The translations under genes and the position numbers were made by a program. From assembly GCA_041484845.1 (NCBI GenBank), contig JBGPIK010000024.1:1-31753 (forward strand): DNA of 31,753 nucleotides, read 5' to 3'. This document shows, in pieces, positions 8,236-15,057 of the stretch. The notes beneath the pieces were generated by a model. It made no database searches. It saw nothing but the letters and a program-made list of their open reading frames with translations, and had not been told where the DNA came from. This stretch comes from JBGPIK01 sp041484845 (GTDB lineage Bacteria; Desulfobacterota; Binatia; UBA9968). How positions within the stretch are numbered: position 1 is the first letter of the stretch; each line of letters begins with the position of its first letter.

Positions 8236-8978
8236 GAGAGTCGCTGCTAAAAATGACACAACCCGAAGCCGAAGCGATCCTCAAGCGCAGCGGCCTCGCG
8301 ATTATTCCCATGGGCAGCGTAGAGCAGCATGGTCCGCATCTGCCCTGCGGCACCGATTACTTGGCGTCTCTGGTGATCGGTAAAAAAGTGGCCGAAGCGG
8401 TCGACGGGTTGCTGGTGCCGTTTTGTCCGGTTGGAGTAACTCCCTTCCACATGTCCTTTGTCGGAACGCTGACCCTGCAACCCCAGACCTTTATGGCCGT
8501 GGTCGAAGATATCTGCGCGAGCCTGGCACAGCACGGCGCTAAAAAAATTGTTTTTTTAAACTGGCACGAAGGCAATACTTCGGCTATCAACCTGGCGGCC
8601 GTCGCCGCGCAGCAGAAGTTCGGCGTGCGCGTGCTGGTGGTGCAGGCCTGCTATATCGCGTTTGAGCTGTTTGGGCAGGAATGCGGGCTCACCCACGGCG
8701 GCGAGTTAGAGGTGTTGCCGGTGCTGGCTTACGATCCGTCATTGGTTCATCTCGAGCGCGCCACAAACGGCTCGCCGCCGGAAAAAGCAAAGAAGATTGA
8801 CAGCCTCAGACGAGGCCGCGCCGCCTATCCGTTCTTGAAAGATATTCGCGAGATCGCGCCCACCGGCTGGTATGGCGAGCCGCAAAAAGCCACCGAAGAG
8901 AAAGCAAAGCTCTTCTTGGACAGGGTCGCCCAAGCAGCGGCGGACTACATTCAAACTACATTCAAGGAGTTGGGATAA
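8232..8978 (+). CDS. Creatininase-family amidohydrolase
   Basis: A 248-residue protein of the creatininase/MftE/ArfB family, metal-dependent enzymes that open cyclic amides or cleave related C-N bonds. Motifs: GSVEQHGPHLPCGTD with likely metal ligands E31, H33 and D42; NWHEGN with H112 (most relatives have NGHGGN, so W and E are atypical here); and HGGELE with H155 and E158. I chose ATG 8232, which overlaps the ATPase stop in an ATGA. The same frame is open further upstream, but that part only mirrors the ATPase gene. Its coupling to an importer suggests that it acts on the imported compound or its product. True creatinine hydrolysis is not shown. Alternatives include formamidopyrimidine-type or peptide-type amidohydrolases. 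Confidence 0.85.
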   Translation: MRESLLKMTQPEAEAILKRSGLAIIPMGSVEQHGPHLPCGTDYLASLVIGKKVAEAVDGLLVPFCPVGVTPFHMSFVGTLTLQPQTFMAVVEDICASLAQHGAKKIVFLNWHEGNTSAINLAAVAAQQKFGVRVLVVQACYIAFELFGQECGLTHGGELEVLPVLAYDPSLVHLERATNGSPPEKAKKIDSLRRGRAAYPFLKDIREIAPTGWYGEPQKATEEKAKLFLDRVAQAAADYIQTTFKELG

Positions 8979-8979
8979 G

Positions 8980-10020
8980 ATGGCTGACGGGCCCGCAAGA
9001 GTCGCCGCGGTCGGGTTGGGGCGGTGGGCTAAGACACTCGCCGATTCGATCAGCGAAAGCGACAAGATCAAGATCGTCAATTGCTTTAGCCGGTCTGAGA
9101 AAAACCGCGACGCTTTCGCGCAACAGTATAAGTGCCGCAGCGCCGCCAGTTACGCCGAGTTATTGAACGACCCCGAGGTCGAAGGCGTCCTCGTGACAAC
9201 GCCCAATGATAGCCATGGTGAACCGATTTTTGCAGCCGCGGCGAAAGGTAAGGCAATCTACGTTGACAAACCCATCGCCCATACGATGAAGGAAGCGATC
9301 AAGATCGACCGCGCCTGCCGCGAGGCCGGAGTGATTCTCTCGGTTGGCCATAGCGCGCGGCGACTGAAAGGCAATCGCAAGATTAAAGAAATTATCGACC
9401 GCGGCGGCGTTGGCAAACTGGTCATGGCCGAGTGTAATTTTTCCAACGATCGGAGCCTCGAGCTGACGCCCGACAAATGGCGCTGGTACAAAGACAAGAG
9501 CCCGGGCGGGCCGCTGATCCAACTCGCCGTGCACCACGCGGATACCTTGAATTATTTTTTCGGTGCGGCGAGAACCGTCACCTGTATGGCCAAACGGCTT
9601 TACACCCCGGCTGAAATCGAGGACGTAACAATGACGATCCTCGAAATGGAAAGCGGCCAGCTCTGCTACATTGGCTCCAATTGGGCGTCCCAAGGAACCT
9701 TCTTTACCAATGTCTACGGTATGGATGCCAATCTGTATTTCACCGTGGACTTCAACTTCTGGCAGCGCTCCGATGTCGTCGATCAGCATAGCCAGCTTGA
9801 AATCCAGCATCGCGGCTCATCGGAACATAAGCAAGTGCCCTTGGGGCAAGGTGACATGTTCCGCGAGCAGCTTGAAGAGTTCGCCGATTGTATCCGCGGC
9901 AAAAAGCAACCGGAAGTCAGCGGACAAGACGGCATCGCCGCTCTGGCGATTATCTATGCAGCGCTGCGCTCGGCTGAAACCGGCCGCACCGTGACGCTCA
10001 AAGAAGTGATGGAAAACTAA
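8980..10020 (+). CDS. Gfo/Idh/MocA-family NAD(P)-dependent oxidoreductase
   Basis: A 346-residue two-domain dehydrogenase. The N-terminal Rossmann fold carries VGLGRWA (11-17), TTPNDSHG (73-80), and DKP with K97 in place of the usual EKP catalytic motif. The C-terminal domain has GGPLIQLAVHHADTLNYFFG, corresponding to the GGxxxDxGxHxxD region of the family. The usual Asp of that motif is Gln here, but H and D are kept. Family members oxidise or reduce sugars, inositols and related polyols. I chose ATG 8980, one base after the previous stop codon, because upstream sequence is the tail of the creatininase gene. The TAA stop is followed at once, in the same frame, by the cupin gene. Confidence 0.88.
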   Translation: MADGPARVAAVGLGRWAKTLADSISESDKIKIVNCFSRSEKNRDAFAQQYKCRSAASYAELLNDPEVEGVLVTTPNDSHGEPIFAAAAKGKAIYVDKPIAHTMKEAIKIDRACREAGVILSVGHSARRLKGNRKIKEIIDRGGVGKLVMAECNFSNDRSLELTPDKWRWYKDKSPGGPLIQLAVHHADTLNYFFGAARTVTCMAKRLYTPAEIEDVTMTILEMESGQLCYIGSNWASQGTFFTNVYGMDANLYFTVDFNFWQRSDVVDQHSQLEIQHRGSSEHKQVPLGQGDMFREQLEEFADCIRGKKQPEVSGQDGIAALAIIYAALRSAETGRTVTLKEVMEN

Positions 10021-10413
10021 TTGCCCATTCGCAAGCTCAACCGCAAAGAAGTCACCCCGAAAAAGCTCCCGAGCCGCTTGTTTCGCGAGCTGGTCTCACA
10101 TAAAGTTTTAAACTCTAGGGGTATCGCGGTGCGCGTCGTCGAGGTGTTGCCGCTAAGCAAAGCTGGCGCGCGCCATCCGCACAGCCATCGGGGGATGGAA
10201 GAAGTTATCTACGTGGAGAAGGGTTCGGGGACAGCGTGGGTCAATGGTGAAGTCGCAAAGATTCGTCCTGGCGATACCATCCTTATTCCCGCGGGGGCAC
10301 GCCATATGATGATCAATACGGGGCGTACTTTGCTCACGCTGTTTTGCGCTTTTTCCGCAGCGGACCCGGAAAATCGTTATCGAGAACATCCGGACATCAG
10401 TTACCCGGAATAA
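10021..10413 (+). CDS. Small cupin-domain protein (TTG start)
   Basis: A 130-residue single-domain cupin. The metal motif is HPHSHRGMEE (H54, H56, E60/E61) and the second motif supplies H95 in IPAGARH. PGDTILIP is typical of cupin motif 2. The frame starts with TTG directly after the TAA of the oxidoreductase gene, with zero spacing and in the same frame. The only later in-frame ATG of note would remove the HxH metal site, so TTG is the best start. Small cupins of this kind bind carboxylates, act as isomerases or dioxygenases, or only sense ligands, and the sequence does not decide. It may have been, or may still partly be, a fusion with the oxidoreductase. Confidence 0.78.
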   Translation: MPIRKLNRKEVTPKKLPSRLFRELVSHKVLNSRGIAVRVVEVLPLSKAGARHPHSHRGMEEVIYVEKGSGTAWVNGEVAKIRPGDTILIPAGARHMMINTGRTLLTLFCAFSAADPENRYREHPDISYPE

Positions 10414-10431
10414 CTCTTATCGGTTATTACT

Positions 10432-11325
10432 ATGGCGAACGTTGGCTTCGTGGGGTTGGGCGTTATGGGCAGTCGCATGGTCAAGAGACTGCTCGATGCC
10501 GGCCATACCGTGATTGGATACAACCGCACTAAAGCGAAAGCTCAGTGGCTGCTCGACGCCGGTATGAAGTGGGGCGAAACACCGCGCGCCGTCGCGGCGG
10601 CGGCCGATATGACATTTTCGATGGTGACGAACACGCTGGCGTTGCACGCCGTGAGCGTGGGGCCGGAGGGCATTCTGGCAGGCCTGAGCGCGGGAAAAAT
10701 TTACGTCGACATGAGCACCGTTAGTCCCTCTGCCAGCCGTGAACTGGCCAAACAGGCGGAAGCCAAAGGAGCGAAAATGCTCGATGCTCCGGTTTCTGGG
10801 AGCGTCAGTACTTTGGAAGAGGGGAAACTCTCGATCATGGTTGGGGGGACGCGAGACACGGTCGAGCGCGCGCGACCCATCTTGGAAGCGATCGGGCCGA
10901 AAGTCACACACGTTGGCGGCAATGGGCTCGCGGTTTCGATGAAAATCGCAACCAACTTGAGTCTCGCGGTTCAGATGCTGGCATTCAGCGAAGGCGTGCT
11001 GCTCGCGCAAAAAAGTGGCATCGCGCGCGAAACCGCCGTCGAAGTGCTGCTCAACAGCGTCATTGCCTCGCCCATGGTGAAATATCGCGGTCCGTTCGTG
11101 CTCAAGATGCCGGACGAAGCATGGTTCGATGTAAATATGATGCAAAAAGATTTGTTGCTAGCTCTGGAATTGGGCCGCCAACTCGATGTCCCGCTACCGA
11201 CGACGGCCATTACCAACGAAATGCTCACGGCCGCCCGCGGCATGGGCCTGGCGGAGAAAGACTTTGCCGTGGTTTTTGAAGCGCTGGCACGTATGGCGGG
11301 AGTGAAGACTGGAGTGTTGGAGTAG
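10432..11325 (+). CDS. NAD(P)-dependent beta-hydroxyacid dehydrogenase (3-hydroxyisobutyrate dehydrogenase family)
   Basis: A 297-residue protein with the full family pattern: dinucleotide loop GFVGLGVMG (5-13), substrate loop DAPVSGSVSTLEEGKL (118-132), and catalytic K171 with N175 in GNGLAVSMKIATN. The usual length is about 290-300. Relatives oxidise 3-hydroxyisobutyrate, tartronate semialdehyde partners, or other beta-hydroxy acids. In this cluster it may feed an aldehyde or oxo acid to the E1/E2 complex downstream, which is inference. No clear ribosome site precedes the ATG. The last codons (coding TGVLE then TAG) are made of the same TGGAGTGTTGGAGT word that recurs just after the gene, so the repeat has invaded or formed the 3' end. 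Confidence 0.9.
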   Translation: MANVGFVGLGVMGSRMVKRLLDAGHTVIGYNRTKAKAQWLLDAGMKWGETPRAVAAAADMTFSMVTNTLALHAVSVGPEGILAGLSAGKIYVDMSTVSPSASRELAKQAEAKGAKMLDAPVSGSVSTLEEGKLSIMVGGTRDTVERARPILEAIGPKVTHVGGNGLAVSMKIATNLSLAVQMLAFSEGVLLAQKSGIARETAVEVLLNSVIASPMVKYRGPFVLKMPDEAWFDVNMMQKDLLLALELGRQLDVPLPTTAITNEMLTAARGMGLAEKDFAVVFEALARMAGVKTGVLE

Positions 11326-11390
11326 CGAGAGCAAAAACTGGAGTACCGGAGTGTTGGAGTTATGGGGCTTGAGAGTTTTCCAGTACTCCA
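11308..11390. repeat. TGGAGT-type oligomer repeats with an inverted copy
   Basis: The word ACTGGAGTGTTGGAGT at the end of the dehydrogenase gene (11308-11323) recurs as ACCGGAGTGTTGGAGT at 11345-11360, one mismatch in 16. TGGAGTACCGGA (11339-11350) is matched in inverse orientation by TCCAGTACTCCA (11379-11390), with one mismatch. The block fills most of the 85-bp gap before the E1 alpha gene and could fold into a stem with a loop of about 28 nt. Confidence 0.6.
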
Positions 11391-11410
11391 AAGCGACGAG
11401 CTAAAGTACA

Positions 11411-12415
11411 ATGGCCCACGCCAAACGAAAATCCACCCCTAAAGCCGGGTCCTTGTCGGATCGGGACCGGGCTCTGCATTTCTACCGCCAGATGCTCAAG
11501 ATCCGTTTGTTCGAAGAAGCGGTCAATCAACTTTATCTCGGCGCAAAAATGCCCGGGCTGGCGCACCTTTACATCGGCCAGGAGGCGGTGGCGGTCGGTG
11601 TATGCGAGGCGCTGCGGCGCGACGATTATATTACGAGCACACACCGCGGTCATGGCCATTGCCTTGCCAAGGGCGCGGCCGTGGACAAAATGTTCGCCGA
11701 ATTGCTGGGCAAAGTCGATGGTTATTGCCGGGGCAAAGGCGGCTCGATGCATATCGCCGATCAGGATACGGGTAATTTGGGAGCTAATGCGATCGTCGGC
11801 GGAAGCGCCGGAATTGCCACCGGTGCGGCCATGTCCGCAAAAATGCGTGGGAGCGATCAAGTCGCGGTTTGTTTTTTCGGCGAGGGGGCGTTGGGACAGG
11901 GATTGCTATACGAAGTGATGAACATGGCTGCGCTCTGGAAGCTGCCCGTTATCTATGTTTGCGAGAACAATCAGTACAACGAGTACACGAATTACCGTGA
12001 AACCACTGCGGGAGAGGTAACGGCGCGAGCAAAAGCTTTCGGGTTGCTTACGGAAACTATTGACGGCCAGGATGTTCACCTCGTCCACGCGACAAGCGCA
12101 GGTTTCGTGGAACGAGCCCGAGCAGGAGAGGGGCCGGCTTTTTTGCAATGCCACACATACCGTTTCCACGGCCATCACGTGGGCGATATCGATCGCGCTT
12201 ACTACCGTCCGAAAAAAGAAGAAGAGGAATGGAAGAGCCGGCGAGATCCGATCCACATGCTCGCCGAGTGGCTACAAAAGAGTGAAATGGCGGACCGCAA
12301 GTTTCTGGAGCAAATTGAGAAAGAAATTCAAAGCGCGATCAAAAGCGCGGTAGAGTTCGCGCTTAACGCTCCTAATCCGGAGCGCAGCGAAGTAACACAG
12401 CATGTCTACGCTTGA
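11411..12415 (+). CDS. Thiamine-diphosphate-dependent 2-oxoacid dehydrogenase E1, alpha subunit (pyruvate/acetoin type)
   Basis: A 334-residue E1 alpha subunit. With the beta subunit it decarboxylates a 2-oxo acid (or cleaves acetoin) and passes the acyl group to lipoylated E2. Motifs: LYIGQEAVAVG (53-63), HRGHGHCLAKG (78-88), the ThDP motif from GEG (157-159) to NN (186-187), and HTYRFHGHHVGD. The first ThDP motif residue is normally Asp (GDG); here it is Glu158, a conservative change at a metal-binding position. CENNQYNEYT and HGHHVGD look most like the acetoin/pyruvate group. The beta subunit follows after 87 nt, the E2 lies further down, and no E3 is in the window. Substrate is undecided. 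Confidence 0.9.
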   Translation: MAHAKRKSTPKAGSLSDRDRALHFYRQMLKIRLFEEAVNQLYLGAKMPGLAHLYIGQEAVAVGVCEALRRDDYITSTHRGHGHCLAKGAAVDKMFAELLGKVDGYCRGKGGSMHIADQDTGNLGANAIVGGSAGIATGAAMSAKMRGSDQVAVCFFGEGALGQGLLYEVMNMAALWKLPVIYVCENNQYNEYTNYRETTAGEVTARAKAFGLLTETIDGQDVHLVHATSAGFVERARAGEGPAFLQCHTYRFHGHHVGDIDRAYYRPKKEEEEWKSRRDPIHMLAEWLQKSEMADRKFLEQIEKEIQSAIKSAVEFALNAPNPERSEVTQHVYA

Positions 12416-12502
12416 GAGGGGACTGGGTGATGAGCGCCGAGGGCTGAGCAACGGGTAAATCAGAGCTCAGTTTTCATACCTCAGACTTACTGTTACAGAA
12501 AG

Positions 12503-13513
12503 ATGATCGCTACAGTAAAACAGGAAACCGACGGCCGAGAAATAACCTTTGCCCAAGCCATCAACGAAGCCCTGGCTGAGGAGATGCGCCGGGACGGGCG
12601 CGTCTTCATCATTGGCGAGGATGTCGCCGAAGCCGGAACGCCTTTCAAGGTCCTTTCGGGGCTCGTTCAAGAATTCGGCACTGAGCGCGTGATCGACTCA
12701 CCCATCTCCGAAGCGGGCATTACCGGCATCAGCGTCGGCGCCGCAATGACAGGGATGCGGCCGGTCGTCGACATCATGTTCGGCGACTTTATTACGCTCA
12801 CCATGGACCAGATGGTCAACCAGGCGGCCAAAATTCATTATATGTCAGGTGGTAAACTCAGGGTTCCGTTGGTGATGCGCACCACTTTAGGAGCGACGCG
12901 TCGCTCGGCCGCGCAGCACAGCCAAAGTTTACACGCCTGGTTCAGCCATATTCCCGGGCTTAAAGTAGTGATCCCTTCCACTCCCTACGACGCCAAAGGA
13001 TTGCTCAAGAGCGCGATCCGCGACGATAACCCCGTGGTCTTTTTTGAAGACAAAATGATGTACCAGCTAAAAGGTCCGGTGCCTCAGCAGGAGTATACCA
13101 TTCCTCTCGGGGTCGCCGATATCAAACGGGCGGGAAAAGATATTACCCTGGTGGCAACGAGCAGCATGGTCCAAGTCTCCCTCCGTGCGGCGGAAATCCT
13201 CCACAGCACAGGTATCAGCGCCGAGGTCATCGATGTGCGAACGACCGTGCCGTTGGACAAGCAAACGTTGATTGATTCGGCGCAGAAGACCAGCCGTGTC
13301 ATCGTGATCGACGAAGGTTACCAGAGCTATGGCGTCACCGCCGAGATCGCTTCCGTGATTGCCGATGGCGCTTTTTACTATCTCGACGCGCCGGTAAAGC
13401 GGATGGGCGCTATGGATGTTCCCGTACCCTTTTCGCCCGTGTTGGAAGATCAAACGGTGCCCACTCCGGAGTCTGTAACTGAGATGGCTAAAACACTGTG
13501 CAACAGAATATGA
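12503..13513 (+). CDS. 2-oxoacid dehydrogenase E1, beta subunit
   Basis: A 336-residue transketolase-like beta subunit. The N-terminal domain carries GEDVAEAGTPF (38-48) and DSPISEAGI with E70, the Glu that activates thiamine diphosphate. TRRSAAQHSQSLHAWFSHIPGLKVV carries the phosphate/lipoyl-channel histidines H139 and H144. The C-terminal domain has EVIDVRTTVPLD and VIDEG. Length matches the family. It pairs with the alpha subunit upstream to form an alpha2beta2 enzyme. A weak AGAAAG lies before the ATG. An M24-family gene and a palindromic spacer separate it from the E2 gene, which is an unusual order, since E1 alpha, E1 beta and E2 are normally adjacent. Confidence 0.92.
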   Translation: MIATVKQETDGREITFAQAINEALAEEMRRDGRVFIIGEDVAEAGTPFKVLSGLVQEFGTERVIDSPISEAGITGISVGAAMTGMRPVVDIMFGDFITLTMDQMVNQAAKIHYMSGGKLRVPLVMRTTLGATRRSAAQHSQSLHAWFSHIPGLKVVIPSTPYDAKGLLKSAIRDDNPVVFFEDKMMYQLKGPVPQQEYTIPLGVADIKRAGKDITLVATSSMVQVSLRAAEILHSTGISAEVIDVRTTVPLDKQTLIDSAQKTSRVIVIDEGYQSYGVTAEIASVIADGAFYYLDAPVKRMGAMDVPVPFSPVLEDQTVPTPESVTEMAKTLCNRI

Positions 13514-13521
13514 ACAAAGAC

Positions 13522-13628
13522 AGTTCCAATCGTTCAAACCGTTCAAACCGTTCAACTAAAAACGCGCACCTAAACGGTTTAATTTTCTAACAGCTGGAAC
13601 GATTTGAACGCTTGGAACGACTGGAACT
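13522..13628. repeat. Imperfect 34-bp palindrome built from CGTTCAAAC units
   Basis: The left arm (13522-13555) contains near-identical 9-mers of the type CGTTCAAAC in tandem. The right arm (13595-13628) is the reverse complement of the left arm at 29 of 34 positions, by hand alignment. The 39-nt centre includes AAACGGTTTAA, a further related word. Transcribed RNA could form a long interrupted hairpin between the E1 beta and M24 genes. There is no U-run after the right arm, so it is not a textbook terminator. It may act as a processing or stability element, or be a non-coding repeat family. Confidence 0.75.
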
Positions 13629-13653
13629 CTCTTAGACGACTGGGGGCAATGCT

Positions 13654-14970
13654 ATGGGACTCAAAACCTTTGGCTTAATGGGCGTCGATTGGGAAGAGCG
13701 AGTCAACATCGAGCGCTTAAGGCAACAGCGCTTGGCGCGGGTGAAAAGTGCGCTCAAGAATTCCGAAATGGGCGCGCTACTCTGCTTCGATATGAACAAC
13801 ATCCGCTATATCACCGCCACCCATATCGGGACGTGGGCGATGGACAAACTCGTCCGGTTTTCACTTCTGCCGCAAGATGACGAACCGATCCTTTGGGATT
13901 TCGGTTCCGCGGCGCGACACCACCAGATCTATTGCCCCTGGCTCGGTGAGCGCTCCCGCGCCGGGATTTCCACGCTACGTGGCGCGACCCACCCGGGTTC
14001 CGGCTTAGCCGAGGATGTCGCAAAAAAAATCAAACTCGAACTGGAAAAACGCAAATTGTTAAACGCGCCGGTCGGCGTGGATGTCATCGAGCTGCCCGTA
14101 CTTTTCGCCCTGCAAGCCGAGGGAATCAAGGTTGTGGACGGCCAACAGCTCATGCATGAAGTGCGCAAGATCAAAACCCAGGACGAGATTACCTTACTCA
14201 ACACGGCCTGCATGATGGTCGATTCCGCTTACGAAGAGCTGTACCGCTTCATGCGTCCGGGAGTGCGCGAAAATGAGTGCGTGGGGCTCGTAAGTAAAGT
14301 GCTTTATGATCTTGGCTCGGAGCACGTCGAAGGCGTCAACGCAATCTCCGGCGAGCGCTGCAGTCCTCATCCACACGTGTACACGGACCGAGTTCTGCGC
14401 CCCGGCGATCCGGCATTTTTTGATATCTTGCATAGCTACAACGGCTACCGCACCTGTTACTATCGAACCTTCGCCATCGGTAGCACCTCGCCCGCGATGG
14501 TCGATGCTTACAAGCGCTGTCGCGACTATATGGATGCGGCCATCAGTATCGTGAAACCCGGTATCACGACGGCGGATGTCGTCAAGCTCTGGCCCAAAGC
14601 CGAGGAATTCGGCTTCGCCAACGAAGAGGCTGCCTTCGCACTGCAATACGGCCATGGTGTCGGTCTGTCGATCTGGGAGAAACCGATTTTCAGTCGTCTG
14701 GTGTCACTCGATCATCCCGAGGTCATCGAAGAAGGAATGGTGTTCGCACTCGAAACCTACTGGCCTGCGTCCGACGGCTGGTCGGCGGCTCGGCTCGAAG
14801 AGGAAGTGGTGGTGAACACGCATGGCTGCGAGGTTATTACGCGTTTTCCGGCGGAAAAATTGCTGGTGGCCGGTACGCACTATTTTACGGCGGGCGGGCC
14901 GCTGCCAACTATACGGGAAGCGCAATCAAATTTAAATAATCCCGGGGCGCTGGAAAGAATTAAACATTAG
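13654..14970 (+). CDS. M24-family (creatinase/aminopeptidase P fold) protein with altered active site
   Basis: A 438-residue protein: N-terminal creatinase-type domain (about 20-160) followed by the pita-bread M24 domain. Aligning by eye to aminopeptidase P, the five metal ligands would be D257, position 268, H334, E367 and E382. Position 268 is Cys instead of Asp (in GYRTCYYRTF), 11 residues after D257 as expected. The His that follows the GHG motif by seven residues is Trp341 (HGVGLSIWE). ISGERCSPHPH keeps a histidine region before the core. Loss of metal ligands is known in metal-free family members such as creatinase, so this is probably not a standard proline aminopeptidase. A creatinase-like, ectoine-hydrolase-like or other C-N hydrolase role is possible. 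It sits between E1 beta and E2, which suggests a link to the same pathway. Confidence 0.85.
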   Translation: MGLKTFGLMGVDWEERVNIERLRQQRLARVKSALKNSEMGALLCFDMNNIRYITATHIGTWAMDKLVRFSLLPQDDEPILWDFGSAARHHQIYCPWLGERSRAGISTLRGATHPGSGLAEDVAKKIKLELEKRKLLNAPVGVDVIELPVLFALQAEGIKVVDGQQLMHEVRKIKTQDEITLLNTACMMVDSAYEELYRFMRPGVRENECVGLVSKVLYDLGSEHVEGVNAISGERCSPHPHVYTDRVLRPGDPAFFDILHSYNGYRTCYYRTFAIGSTSPAMVDAYKRCRDYMDAAISIVKPGITTADVVKLWPKAEEFGFANEEAAFALQYGHGVGLSIWEKPIFSRLVSLDHPEVIEEGMVFALETYWPASDGWSAARLEEEVVVNTHGCEVITRFPAEKLLVAGTHYFTAGGPLPTIREAQSNLNNPGALERIKH

Positions 14971-14973
14971 ACC

Positions 14974-15025
14974 CGTTGAACGCTTGAAACGGCTTGAACT
15001 GTACAGGGTTAAAGACGGTTAAGCA
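14974..15025. repeat. CTTGAAACGG-type oligomer repeats before E2
   Basis: The gap between the M24 and E2 genes contains GTTGAACG, CTTGAAACGG and CTTGAAC in succession, then GGTTAAAGACGGTTAAG. These words are the reverse-complement type of the CGTTCAAAC units in the palindrome near 13.5 kb, so the two gaps on either side of the M24 gene carry related repeats. Confidence 0.5.
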
Positions 15026-15044
15026 GTCCAATTCATTTACGACG

Positions 15045-15051
15045 AAGGGGA
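15045..15051 (+). promoter_or_regulatory. Ribosome binding site that fixes the TTG start of E2
   Basis: AAGGGGA lies 6 nt before TTG 15058. No in-frame ATG lies nearby upstream, and the next one inside the gene would cut into the lipoyl domain, so this site supports the TTG start. Confidence 0.6.
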
Positions 15052-15057
15052 TCCAAT

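Noticed and set aside
9160..9810. A 216-residue minus-strand frame
   Set aside because: It is antisense to the Gfo/Idh/MocA gene, with no domain and no ribosome site.
13522..13628. Considered as a CRISPR-like array
   Set aside because: Units are 9-10 bases without unique spacers, and the two blocks are inverted relative to each other. No cas gene is nearby.
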